Source: Jacaranda mimosifolia
Taxonomy: Eukaryota > Streptophyta > Magnoliopsida > Lamiales > Bignoniaceae
DNA: 64,000 nucleotides
Assembly (NCBI GenBank): GCA_018894105.1
Contig: CM032123.1
Coordinates: 2,977,001-3,041,000 of the forward strand
Direction of reading: 5' to 3'
Shown here one piece after another: positions 1 to 11,775 of the stretch. The notes under the pieces are model-generated. The model was not told where the DNA came from. It saw only the letters and a program-made list of their open reading frames with translations, and made no database searches. Each line of letters opens with the position of its first letter. Positions within the stretch are counted from its first letter, which is position 1. The position numbers and the translations under genes were made by a program.

Positions 1-1851
1 TTTTTGATACTTCGGATGTGTGTTTGTGTGGTGAATGGAAAGCTAAGCTGGGCTTTAAATAGTTTCGCGAAGTGGAGAGAAAGAGGCAATTATTTGATTT
101 GATTTTATTTTGGGTGGAAAGGAGTAGATATGGAAATAAGCTAGGTTAGGCTAGGATTTAACTTAAATAAACCAAACATGTTATGCAAATGTCAGTTTGA
201 GTCTAATCTATTATTTATGATTAGCTTACGTTAAAGGGTAGGCCTAATTCTTTTAATAAATTTTAAAACCTTAGTCTGGCTTGAAAGCCTACCTAAAAGC
301 CTATTTTCTACTAAGGTTTCAATTAAGTCTAAATATAACATAAATCTAAATTTTTAATATGCTCAAATTTATCCTAGACCTTGATAAGAAATAATTAAAA
401 TGATAAATAACAAATGCATAATTATGAAAGTTCAAATCTAAGTATAAAATAATATCATTTCAACAAAAAACAATACTAAATAACATAATCGATTCTATAA
501 AGAACTAATTAAAGAAATCAAGTACAATTAGCTATTTAATATTATATTATTATTATTGTACTTTTTATGTGAAGCATGAGTAACGGGCCGATTTGTTAAG
601 TTTCGCAAGCTTTTAGAAAAATTTAAATCTAACCTATTTAATTAAAAATGCTACTTTTTAAGCTTTGATCTGCCTTTTTTATTAAGTAGACTAGACCAGG
701 ATGGGCTATAAGTAGACTATGCCATAGGCCCTTAACGAGTAGTTTGGCTTATTCTCATCCCTAAAGAGAAGGTATATGACAAAAAATATTATACATATTA
801 GTGTGTGTGTGTATATATATATATAAATCAAACGTGCCCTTAGATTAGCCTAATATATTGCATATACACATATGCATGCATTAATATATATATATATATT
901 AGTATAATCTATTTAATGTGCATGGGCACTTTATTCCATTCTCTAATATTCATTGATAATTAAAACTCAAAAGCCCATAGATTATTCCATGTTTGACCAG
1001 CATACAGTAGGATTGACATATATCTAGTCCATTTTATGTAGAATCAAATACTTTTTTAAAAAACATTGAATATATTTTATATTTATTTATAATATAAATA
1101 AGAAATGAAATATTCATGAAAATAAAAGATTTGAACCTATGAAGTGAAAGATATTCGATAAATCAATGTGCGAATGTATTTTTGGTGCATTTCTATATAA
1201 TTCTGTGAAATTATAATCATTATTGAATGAGTATAAATAGAGCACATGTCGTACTGTAATTTCTAATCGGAGGTCCGTCAAAGTGTTCCCATGGAAGTAA
1301 TTAATTATAAGAGTCAGTAAAAGTGTAAGTCTAATTTAGGAACAAAATTAATATACTTTGAGAACTCGTGCAAGTGATATTCCTCGCAATTAAAAGCGTG
1401 ATTCTCTGATTATATTTATAATCTATTAGGGCTTCCTTGTTACGTTTGATTTTTTCTCTTTAAATTGTATATGGAAAATTCATGTTTGTATTAGATGTGG
1501 GTGTGAACTTTGAGCATGACAGGTAAGGAGTGCATGCGAACGAATAATATCTTTGCGTACCTAAAGAATTTGATGATCGGAAAATTCTATCTTTGCATAA
1601 TTATTGTGGTCTTTTGCTCACATTATCAATTAATAATTGTTATTAGAAATTAATTCTATGTTGCTTCCAATTTAGTGGATCTCTTCTTCTTCTTCTTTCC
1701 ATATAACATACTATATTGGAAACAAAATATTTATTTAGAATAAACTTTTATATGAATTTAAGAACTACTCCTAGGTAAGAGTTGAATCAAAGTGAATTTT
1801 GGGTCAAGTCGATCTGAATATGTGTTCTAAGAATATAGCAAGAGATTAGAG
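1..1851. other. AT-rich intergenic DNA, no gene seen
   Basis: No reading frame with a recognisable product on either strand. Around 125-766 the two ends look like weak terminal inverted repeats (tagatatggaaataagc at the left; the complement of the right end reads tagggatgagaataagcc), so this may be an old hAT-type element, but no clean target duplication is visible. TA and GT microsatellites lie at about 800-900. Confidence 0.4.
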
Positions 1852-2142
1852 TAGAGGTGCAATCGAGCAAAGTCGAGCCGAGTTTTGCCCTTGAATTAAC
1901 AAATGAGTTGTAAATAACTACAGGTTAAAGTTCGAACTTAAAATAGAAAATAATATTATAATATATATTTATTAATAACATAAAAATAATATTTAATTAT
2001 ACATTGGCTCACGAGTCTAAATACAGATGACTTGAAATCGATTTGAATTAAAACTCGAACTCGATTCAGCTCTACTCGAGCTCGAAACAACTTTTGAGCT
2101 CGAGTCAAGTTAGCTTGAACTCAGCTCGTATTTGCACCCCTA
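1852..2142. mobile_element. hAT-type MITE, 291 bp
   Basis: The ends are a perfect 11-bp inverted repeat (TAGAGGTGCAA ... TTGCACCCCTA). The flanks carry the same 8 bases, GATTAGAG, at 1844-1851 and 2143-2150, which is the target-duplication length of the hAT superfamily. The interior is rich in TCGAG/CTCGA words that form further internal inverted repeats. No coding capacity, so it is non-autonomous. Confidence 0.8.
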
Positions 2143-3396
2143 GATTAGAGTCATTGGATTTTGCCCAACCAAAATTTTCCAATACCCAAATATATGGAAA
2201 CAAAAATATTTAAGACAATTTAAAATGATGTTTATAAATGTTTGTCATTTGACGAGGAGGACATGATTGAAATAGCCTATTTGGACCCTTGATACACAAT
2301 TAATTCAATGCATATGATTGGTTAGATCATAGAAATATCGAAAATAGCTTCTTTTTTTTTTAGATAACATTACAGATGACGAAATTAATCATTTTAATAA
2401 GTTAATATTATTTTATTTTCAAATTAAGTAAATTAAAGTACAAACTATATAATCAAATGCACAACGTTGCCATTCAAGTCGAACACATAGGAGACCTCCC
2501 ATATAATAACGGAGACTGATGTCACTAGGCTACAAGCCATTGGACATCAAAAATAGCTAGCTTGTTTGTGAAGAAATGGGATGTTTTGCTAGCATGGGGC
2601 GCCACATATTCCTTTCTGATAATTATCAATAAAAATTTGTTATTTAACCAAAAAAAAAAAGAAAAGAAAAGAAAAAAAGGAGTACCATCTTTCGGTGCTG
2701 GCCAATGACAAACTGGAAAGAAAAAATTCGTCCCTGCTGATGAAAAGAATTTCTATCTTTGAGATCAATGGTCTATTCCGATGGCGGAATATAATTTTAA
2801 CGAAAATATATCTTTTTGAGCAAAAGCTTGTACGTCAACACGGTTAAACAACTTTTCACGAAAAATAAAATAATTTTTTGAAGAATTATTAATATTTTAA
2901 AAAAGTTGGAATTTGTAGTGCAACGTATAAAGATTAATGTTGGTGTATATTTCGGTGTGTGGTTTATTCTCTTGTTTGCGGTAGATTATTTTTCACTTTG
3001 AGCACAATTTTATTGAATGCTTATAGTTTTGGAATTAAGAAGTTTGAGGATTGTTGATATACATTGATGGGGATAATATAATTCGTATATGTAATTTTCG
3101 TATTATTTTATCCAAATATCTCCTTATTATATTTTATGTAAGTTGGACAATTCTCTTTATATGGCTATAAGCATAAATTTGTACTTTTACCCCTATTTTT
3201 ACTCAAAATATTAAATATCCAGAAAGTTTAGAAGATTCTCGTCTTTATCACAGGGTAGATCCGTTTGACGGATGGCCCTTGATCTCGACCATCCAAAAGA
3301 CACACATGACATCAGCTTAACAAGCCATTGATACACAACAACATAGGTCCATGACAACCAACAACTATAAATATGAAATAGAAAATATAGACACTC
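2143..3396. other. Intergenic DNA with a possible SINE remnant
   Basis: No gene seen. At about 2465-2560 the minus strand resembles the tRNA-derived repeat seen more clearly at 5579 and 9985 (a 'gcctagtgacat'-like A-box region followed by a degenerate B-box region). The rest is unassigned AT-rich sequence. Confidence 0.3.
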
Positions 3397-3404
3397 CTGG
3401 TCAT

Positions 3405-4117
3405 CACTATTTTGAAAATCGGACCAGGTCGGTGTCTGGAGACCAGTCCAGTCCGATTGAAGCCTAAAAATCGATGGTGGTTAAAATCGGTCAAAAATTG
3501 ATTGAAATGGTCAAAATTGGACAGTTCAACCAGTTCAATTTTTTTTCTTTTTCTTTTTTTAATTTTAATTTTAAAAAGAAAAAGAAAAAGTAAAATAAAA
3601 ATAAAAATTGTGAGTTGAAAATGATGATTAAAGATTTTGGACATGTAATTTTTTGAAATATGAATTTATTTTCTTGAAATTTAATGAAGTGGTAGTTATA
3701 TGTAAATGCTTATGTTTAATTTGTTATTTTGTTTTGTTTAATCTCTCTTAAATTATGTTGAATATTTAGTGTAGAAGAATTTATTTTTACTTGGAGTTGA
3801 AGCATGAGACAAATGATTACTTAAATTAATGTGAAATATTATTTTTTTATTTATTTTTAGTTGACTAATTGTAAAATAGTATTATTTTTCTAAAAAACGT
3901 AAGTTGAATTTTTTTCAAATAATATTCTTTCTATACTAGTTGAAAGTTTTATTTTTTGATAATATTAAAATATTATATATATTTATAAAATTAAATATAG
4001 TTATTACATCATTATGATGTCATACCGATTCAACCAGTGGTCGAAATGGTTGAACTGATTGAACCAGTAACCAGTAGTCTCACTGGTTCATTATCCAATC
4101 CGATTTTGAAAACATTG
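3405..4117 (+). mobile_element. Non-autonomous hAT-type element, copy 1
   Basis: The 713-bp element is flanked by an exact 8-bp direct repeat, CTGGTCAT, at 3397-3404 and 4118-4125. Its ends are inverted (cactattttgaaaatcgg; complement of right end caatgttttcaaaatcgg), with the 5'-CA...TG-3' ends usual for hAT elements. The interior is AT-rich and has no transposase. A second copy in the opposite orientation lies at 28867-29563; orientation here is arbitrary. Confidence 0.8.
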
Positions 4118-4125
4118 CTGGTCAT

Positions 4126-5577
4126 AGTTTCATAACTTTGCTCTGACTTTTGTGTTAGAAAATATGTTGAAAAGTTGGAAGTCTGATGTGCCTCATTGCG
4201 TGCAGAAACCCCTACACTATCTTTAAGGTAATAATTGCCCCCATTATTTGTGTTGCAGGGACTATGGCAATTCATCCATAGGATTCAACTAAGGCATCCA
4301 AGAAATTGCAGTCAGCACTTTGAAATTCCTACTTAAGAATTTCTGTTGATGTTGAGAATAATTGAAAAGCGTATGAAATATCTTTTGCTGGAGAGTAATA
4401 ATACTTTGCTTTAAAAGTGCATACATAATTTGTGTGGATTAATTCCCCTTCTATAGCATTACAACAACTATTCACATAATTATAACTGTTAGTTTAAACA
4501 ACACACTGGTTATAATAGTCTTGTCTTTTTCCTAACAGTCACATTGTTTCTGATTAAAAACAAAATTTAAATAATTAATTAAATTTCGTATTTAATCAAA
4601 TACTAAATTAAAATGTAATTTGAATTTAATACTAAATTGAATTTAAGTGCTAAGTGCTAAGTCTTGATTATTAAATAGATATATATATTATTCAAACAAT
4701 ATATATAATTCCCATGCACTTGAACACTCTCTAAAATCTTAGAATAATCTGAAAGCATAACAAGATATTCACCTAATAAAGGAACTATCCTTTTCTTATA
4801 TTCCAATGTGGAATTGAAATCCCAAAAAATTCTCATCTTTTCTCCACTTAACATACTATCTAGAGTCTTAATTAATTCCAACATTTTGACCATATTCAAA
4901 CTTAAGCAGCACTAGAGGATTCTAACCTTGAATTGTTTTCAGGACGTTTAAGGTTTCTCCAACCTACCATTCTGCGGTCCAATTATACCAATGATCGTAT
5001 GAATATAAAAAAGTTGAAACTAAATTTTACTTAGGTGAGTAACTTCGAATCACTATGGAAAAACCATTTCTTATCTAAATTTTAATCAATAATAGCACAA
5101 ATGGGCCATTTACCCTATTCAAATATTCATTCTACCCAATACCCAAACCAAAAACAACCTTAAATTCATGGCTGATGAAGTATAACTTTAACTTGCAATC
5201 ATCCAATACAATCATAGTGTTCATTTAATTTTACATTAATTAATTTTTTTTATATGCTTTAAATATGATTATTCATCATACTCAGTTAATTATTACTCAA
5301 TATTTTAATAAATTATAATGTGGACATTATATTTGATGATACATTCGCCCTATATGTCCAGGAAAAATTGATTGTGAAATGAATGATTAATAATGTAAAT
5401 AACAATTAAAATGTTATTAATGGCACAATGTTTGCTGATATCACTCAAGATCCCTTGATGCTTGGCCGCCGGATAAACAATTTAGACCAAACAAATTATT
5501 GATTAAGATTTTGTTTATTAATTAATTACCTTAATTAAGTCCCATGGATGTCCTTTAATTCACCTAATAAAATAATT
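4126..5577. other. Intergenic DNA, no gene supported
   Basis: AT-rich. A minus-strand frame at 4657-4899 has a fairly protein-like composition, but it opens at a TTG codon, is closed upstream by a stop and resembles no family I know, so it is not called. Confidence 0.35.
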
Positions 5578-5578
5578 T

Positions 5579-5690
5579 GCCGAGTGGCCTGTGACCCACC
5601 GGCATAAATCGCCTACATAATATGAGAGGTCAGGAGTTCAAGTCTTAATGAACTTTTGATGTATGCATAAATAAATAAAAAAATAAAAAC
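5579..5690 (+). mobile_element. tRNA-derived SINE-like repeat, copy 1
   Basis: An A-box-like start (gccgagtggcctgtgac) is followed about 50 bp later by a B-box-like stretch (caggagttcaagtct) and then an A-rich 'ataaataaataaa' tail. That order is typical of plant tRNA-derived SINEs. A diverged copy in the same orientation starts near 5820 and one in reverse orientation near 10085. Confidence 0.5.
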
Positions 5691-5819
5691 CTTGATAAAA
5701 TAATTTAAAAATAACTAAAAACAAGCTATAATGCGCATATGTACCAGGAGCTTATCGGCTCCGAGGCAAAAAGCCCAAAGCCATAAAAATGGGGAATTGA
5801 TAATTGGTTAATAAAGAAT

Positions 5820-5935
5820 CTCAGCCAAGTGGCTGTGGTCCATTGACATAAGTCTCCCACGTGATGTGAAATGTCAGAAGTTAAAGTCATAACAAACTTC
5901 TGATGTGTGTGTATAAATAAATAAAAATAAAAAAA
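5820..5935 (+). mobile_element. tRNA-derived SINE-like repeat, copy 2
   Basis: Same organisation as the copy at 5579: gccaagtggctgtggtcc, then cagaagttaaagtcat, then an 'ataaataaataaaaataaa' tail. It lies about 130 bp downstream of copy 1 in the same orientation and is more diverged in the B-box region. Confidence 0.45.
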
Positions 5936-6418
5936 TCCCTTTTTTTTTTCCTCCCAAGATTTTTGTATTTTCATTGTTGGAATTCATCAGGCATCACACA
6001 ACATTGAATCAAAAGGAATTAACTCATGATGTGGATTTTCAATGGAGGTAAAAGTTTGACTAATTAAAAAAATTGTTCGCCAGAAATTAAACTTTTCTTT
6101 TTTTCTTTTTCTTTTTTTTTGTGAAAATGCGTTTCTTTTAAGTCTGTACAATTTTACAAACACTTCATAATGAAAGTTATAAAAGTATGCATAAATAAAA
6201 TTCGTTCTCTTTGTGAAAATTTTAAATCATAGAACTCTAATTTCACACACTTCTTATTTCATTCCTTAAAATTTTTGATAAATATTTGAAGTATTCCCGT
6301 TAAATAAGGTGATTGTGGAAAAAAATATTGGCCCAATCCAATTCTTGTTTGGGCCATGTTTAAATTTGTTAGGCTAACCAGGCCCAGCAATAGCACAATG
6401 GTCTCAACAAATAAGTAA

Positions 6419-6872
6419 GGCCATGTTTGGTTGCCAACTCCCAATTTATTTTTTAATTTTTCAAATTTAAACAAACAAACACTATACATTCCCCAATCTC
6501 ACTCTCATAATATAAAATTTATTTTCCAAAATATCCTTACTATTCACACTCCCAAACTATTCCCCAAAGTTCTTATCATTATCTCATCATTACAAATATA
6601 CATATAAACTACCACTCATTCAATCTATATATACACATATATAAATAATTTTAAAATACTCATTTGACCCCACTAATCCAATAAAAAAATTATTAATATG
6701 ATATTTTATCTACTCCGAAAATACAAACAAACAACAATTTTCTTCCAATTCATTATCTACCTACCACCAAAAATACAAACGAACAACCATTTTATTCCCC
6801 AACCCCACTTCCCAAAAATCATTTTGCCAAAATATTTTGGTAGAATACCCCAATTTACATTCAAACAAAGCT
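6419..6872. mobile_element. Tourist-like (PIF/Harbinger) MITE A
   Basis: It begins GGCCATGTTTGG just after TAA (6416-6418) and ends TTCAAACAAAGCT just before TAA (6873-6875). The ends are imperfect inverted repeats and the 3-bp TAA flank is typical of PIF/Harbinger elements. AT-rich interior without coding capacity. Its right TAA is also the left TAA of the next MITE. Confidence 0.5.
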
Positions 6873-6875
6873 TAA

Positions 6876-7347
6876 GGGCCGGTTTGTTTTCATTTTCTAC
6901 ACCTATTTTTATTTTTATTCTCAAAATAAAAATAGCGATTTATCAACTTCTACTTATTTTATCATATATTTTCATTTTCAAAACAATCCTTTTTACATTA
7001 TCTCTCCATTTTCATACCTATTTCCCCCTATTACTACATATATCTATTTTTTTTTTTATCTTTCCAATACTTCTCAAATATTATTCATCACAAAAATATT
7101 ATTTTATATTATTTTTTAACTAAGTATATGTCACATCATCAATTCAAATTAAATTTTTTTTTTCCTTTTAATACAAAAACACCCAACATCCAAGTGCATA
7201 TCATTTTTACGCTTATATAAACCTATAATTTTAAACAACACATTTAAATATAATTTTATTTTTAAAAATATTTTTTTAACTAACTTTTTAGTATGCATTT
7301 TCACCCGAAAATGAAAACACCTCCAAAAAAATTAATCCAAACGGGCC
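6876..7347. mobile_element. Tourist-like (PIF/Harbinger) MITE B
   Basis: The ends are GGGCCGGTTTG and CAAACGGGCC, flanked on both sides by TAA (6873-6875 and 7348-7350). The inverted ends extend inward (ttttcattttc at the left, gaaaatgaaaac at the right). A 141-codon frame overlapping it (6698-7123) is low-complexity F/I/Y-rich translation of AT-rich DNA and is not a gene. Confidence 0.7.
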
Positions 7348-7738
7348 TAATTGTTGGAAGGACAATCACGAGTTTCATGTTGCATACAGCATGTAACGTT
7401 GACAGGCAAAGAAAGTTTAAAATTAAACGGACCCATTCAATTATAATAAAGCTCCTAAAAGACTAAAAAGTACATATTTTTTAACTGTTGAGGCCAAATT
7501 GGCAAACATTGACTGGATAGGATGAAAGATTGTTTAATTACTACAAATTCATTGGGTTAGAAGTAGAATTACCTCACTTGTAACATAGTCAAAAAGTGTA
7601 GTTTTAGTGTATTTATTTCAATTGTCACAACAATATTTTAAAAAATTAAAAATATTTGACGGTTAACGCAATTTCTTTTACATTTTCGTTGAGGCAAATT
7701 TCGTAAAATGATTACTTATTTCCACTATGGAAATAATC

Positions 7739-9770
7739 GGTTTTTTTATTAAAAAAATTGTAAAAAAAATAATACAAAAATACCGCCCTTTTGGGGGGTA
7801 TTTCAAAATTATAGTAAGTTGCATTCGGTGAGTGCAACTTTTAATAGTAAATATTTGTCCCTAGCCGCCGTTTTTGACCGAAATAAAAAATTATCTTTCT
7901 TTGTGTATAAATTCTTTTACGGCTTGTTATCCTATATTTTAGGGAAATATTTTTCAACCCCTCAAAAATTTCAAAATGCATGCACATTCTCCAATTTTTT
8001 TCCCAAAATACTACAATTTTTTACCCAAAAATTCCCCTCATAATTCACCCAAAAAAAACCCTACATCCTAAAAAGCACACATATCCTCTCATTTTCTCAC
8101 TCCATGTTTCACATCAATCATTCATTACTTCACTTATATATACATATATATACACACACATATATTTACATATATAAAAATATTAAAATTTTGCTATTTA
8201 AAAAATTCTAAAACTCATGTTTACCTAAAAATATTTAATGTATTAATTAGTTAAAAATATTAAATACTTTATTAATTTTTAAATAAAAAATTATTTAAAA
8301 AATTCTTTCAGAAGAAATGTTAGTTTAGTAGTAATAAAAACATTTATTTCATTTTCTTTTCATTTCATATCTCTTAGGTTCACTCCCTCCTCCTCCTCTT
8401 TTTCTTCTTCTTACTTTTTTTTTTTCTTCTCTCTTTTACTTTGGCCAGCCGGCCGGCTAGATCTGGAAATTTATTTATTTATTTATTTATTTTTAAATTA
8501 GTTATAATTTAAAAAAAAAAACTAAAATGGTTGTTTGAGTTATTGTTTCAGGTTTAAAGGGTGTATACTTGTGTATTATTTTCCTTGATTGAGGTAATTT
8601 TTTTAATTATGCTAAAATTTAATTATATTTTAGTTAATTATCTCCATTAATTAAAATTTGATTTATGTTTTAGTTATCTCTATTATGTTTTAGGTAATTG
8701 TCTCCATTAGTTAAAATTTAATTATGTTTTAGTTAAATGATTTATGTTGTCTCCATTAGTTAAAATTTAATTATGTTTTGGTTAAATGATTTATGTTTTA
8801 GTTATATGAAATATGTTTTATATAATTTGTCTCAATTAGTTAAAATTTAATTATGTTTTAGTTAAAATTTGATTTCTGTTTTAGTTTAATGAATTATGTT
8901 TTATATAATTTGTTTCAATTAGTTAAAATTTAAATATGTTTTAGTTGAAATTTGATTTACGTGTTGATTAAACTCAAATAATAATTTATTATTTTTGGTA
9001 TAATAATTTGATTTAACAGAACTAATGATTTATGTATTAGTTGAAATTTGAATTACATTTCATGTTAGTTTTATATGTTGTTATATTTGTTAGAGTTATG
9101 TTTTTATTTGAATTAAATTTTTTATTAGAATTATGATTGAGTTAAATTTTCTGGTAATACATATTGAATTGTATTAAATATTTAAGTTTTCATTTAGTTT
9201 GTGGAATTATGATTTATTAGTAAATATGTGTGCTTGTAAAATGTGCCTAATGATGTAGGCTATCTTGACTTGGTATTTAATATTTTTAACTAATTAATAC
9301 ATTAAATATTTTTAGGTAAACATAAGTTTTAGAATTTTTTAAATAGCAAAATTTTAATATTTTCATATATGTAAATATATATGTGTGTATATATAAGTGA
9401 AGTAATGAATGGTTGATGTGAAAGATGGAGTGAGAAAATGAGATGATAGGTGTGCTTTTTAGGGTGTAGGGTTTTTTTTGGGTAAAAAATTGTAGTATTT
9501 TGGGAAAAAGATTGGAGAATGTGCATGTATTTTAAAATTTTTTGGGGGTTGAAAAATATTTCCCCAAAATATAGGAGAACAAGCCCTAAAAGAATTTATA
9601 CACAAAGAAATAAATTTTTTTATTCCTGTCAAAAACGGCTGCTGGGGACAAATAGTTACTATTGAAAATTGCACTCACCGAGTGCAACTTACTATAATTT
9701 TGAAATACCCCCCAAAAGGGCGGTATTTTTGTAATTTTTTTTTTTTACAATTTTTTTTTATAAAAAAACC
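7739..9770. mobile_element. Long-TIR Mutator-like (foldback-type) element
   Basis: A 2032-bp element flanked by the exact 9-bp direct repeat GAAATAATC (7730-7738 and 9771-9779), the target-duplication length of Mutator-like elements. Its arms, about 7739-8267 and 9273-9770, are long and well-conserved inverted repeats; short frames in them translate to nearly the same peptide on opposite strands. The roughly 1-kb middle has no transposase and contains degenerate tandem units of the type 'agttaaaatttaattatg' at about 8580-8960. This is a non-autonomous element able to fold into a long hairpin. Confidence 0.8.
8580..8960. repeat. Degenerate minisatellite inside the long-TIR element
   Basis: The words 'agttaaaatttaattatg' and 'ttttagttaaatgattta' recur at least five times with varying spacing between the two inverted arms. 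No coding potential. Confidence 0.6.
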
Positions 9771-9984
9771 GAAATAATCTTATGGAAATATAATATTCTC
9801 TCTAGTAATAAAGTACTTTTTGGGGAAGAAAGCGGTCCCCTTTTGCGGCAGAGTGGGCAGCATCACTTTCACTCGTGTCGCTGTGATGCTATTCAGAAAG
9901 AACACAAGAAGAAGAAAAAACAATTTTTTTATTTATACTAGAAATATAATATTCTCTCTAGTAATAAAGTACAATTTTTTTTTA

Positions 9985-10085
9985 ATACTAAAAATAAACA
10001 CGCACACGCACATCATGAGCTCGAACTCTTGACATTTCCGTATTATGTGGAAAACTTATGCCATTGGGCATATGCCACTTGGCTA
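9985..10085 (-). mobile_element. tRNA-derived SINE-like repeat, copy 3
   Basis: On the minus strand it reads gccaagtggcatatgccc, then 'aagagttcgagctc' about 50 bp later, followed by a GT-rich end. This is the same A-box/B-box arrangement as at 5579 and 5820. Confidence 0.45.
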
Positions 10086-10106
10086 ATAAAGTACGTTCGA
10101 AGTATG

Positions 10107-10485
10107 TGGGTGTTTAACTAAATTTACTTAAAGCATCTTAAAGTTCCTATATATATGATAAGCTTATAAGATTCTAAGTTTTATTTCAAAAATAAATTCT
10201 TAGAGTATTTGGATAAAATAAGACTTAAAATTTATAAAATGTTGGTAATGACAAGTTTGCAACTAAAATATTTAAAATTAAAAGAGCATGTTAACATTTT
10301 TAAAAATAAATTAAAAACTCTTTATTTTTTAAAACAATATTTATAAAATCTTAACATTTTATTTTGAAAGTCTATTAAATCTATTTTTAAAATTTTACAA
10401 AATATTTTAGTACATCTTGTAAGCTTCTAAATATTTTATAAGATGTTTTGAATAACTTATAAATTCACTTAAATTACTTTAAATC
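10107..10485. repeat. AT-rich repeat related to the MITE at 37698
   Basis: Shares word order with the element at 37698-38010 (internal 'tttaaaaataaattaaaaactcttta', 'ttttattttgaaagtctattaaatct', terminal 'ttataag' words). Ends are not sharp and I see no clean target duplication. Confidence 0.3.
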
Positions 10486-10489
10486 CTTT

Positions 10490-11690
10490 ATTTCATTTCC
10501 TATTTCATCTTTTATTTCAAATTGTTGTATTTATGTCAAGTGTATCTGATTTTCAATCAATTATTTTTATAAAAAAATACTTAATACACACGTAATATAT
10601 TCTTAAATATCCTTTAAATTTTGCATATGTTCACAAGAAAGAATATAGCTACATTTAAATATAAGCTTTATTTGATTTTGTATCAAACAAAATGAAATTA
10701 AGTACCTCGGTACCTCGGTTTATTCTCCAAGGCAACACCTAAAACACACATAAAATATTCATGAAATATCTCTTATTTTTATTCTTCAAAATCAACATAA
10801 CTTAACGTATGTATTTTCTCAAATTATAGTGGTAGATACATAAAAATATTAATATAATGTTATGCTTTTACTACAATGATCAGATAAAAAATATTAATTT
10901 GATATTTACAATACAAAATATTTTATCTCAAAATAAAATCAAATACATTATTTTTTGGTAAAATAATTTTTGACTCTTCCAAAACAAGGTTAAAGATATA
11001 CTTTCCCTAAGCCAACTTCCCAAAATTCATTCCGTTAAAACACCCAAAACAAAGTCATATTCATACTATTAACAAAGCACATAATCCCTTTTTGATATGT
11101 TTTTGTGTGATGTACCAAAAATGTTCTTATTTATTTAAAAAAATTTCATAACTACAACTATATAGTAACTACCATTTACAACCTACATATTCTATATCTA
11201 TAATTATCATATTATCTTAACGTAAAAAACTCAAATAAATATCAAATGCTATTTAAATTTGATATTATATCAAAAAATAAATTATTTATTTTATACTATA
11301 AAAATTTTAGTAAATGCATTGAATGTACCCAAATTATTAGTTAATTATAATGTTCCGAGACCAAAGACATAATTTTTATTTTTATTTTTCGCGTTTTTTG
11401 GCCTGGGTTTACTTTTGTATTTGACGTCACCGTCCAAAAATTACTAAATAATGTCCGAATAATTCAAGAATATTTTTATTGTAAAAAAGCACCCCCCCCC
11501 CCCCCCCCCACCAAAAAAAAAAAATAAAAAGAAAAGAAAAAACAGAAAGAATCATGATATTGGTCAAAGAGGGGCGAAAGAGTCATTTGAACTCGAACCG
11601 AAATCATGGACAAGCCTTCCACTTCCCAATTTCATCGACGTGATACACATAAAAAAGGCCTAAATTAATCCAACAAATCAACTGTTTATT
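10490..11690. other. AT-rich 5' flank of VHA-c with a C18 run
   Basis: No coding signal. A run of 18 C residues (11492-11509) is followed by an A-rich tract about 270 bp before the VHA-c start codon. A CT microsatellite at about 11693-11707 probably lies in the VHA-c 5' UTR, as CT-rich leaders are common in plant housekeeping genes. Confidence 0.4.
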
Positions 11691-11775
11691 CATCTCTCTC
11701 TCTCTGCGGAGTCTCGCCCAAAAAAGAGAGAATCCTTTCAGATCCGATCTCTGCAGATATCCAAATCGATTAAAA

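Noticed and set aside
4657..4899. Minus-strand frame of 80 codons with protein-like composition
   Set aside because: Starts at TTG, is closed just upstream by a stop, and resembles no family I know; no flanking exons could be built.
6698..7123. 141-codon plus-strand frame
   Set aside because: Lies across two MITEs and translates to F/I/Y/L-rich low-complexity sequence from AT-rich DNA.
7980..9526. Near-identical short frames on opposite strands (7980-8177 and 9329-9526)
   Set aside because: They are the two inverted arms of a transposon read in both directions, not a gene pair.
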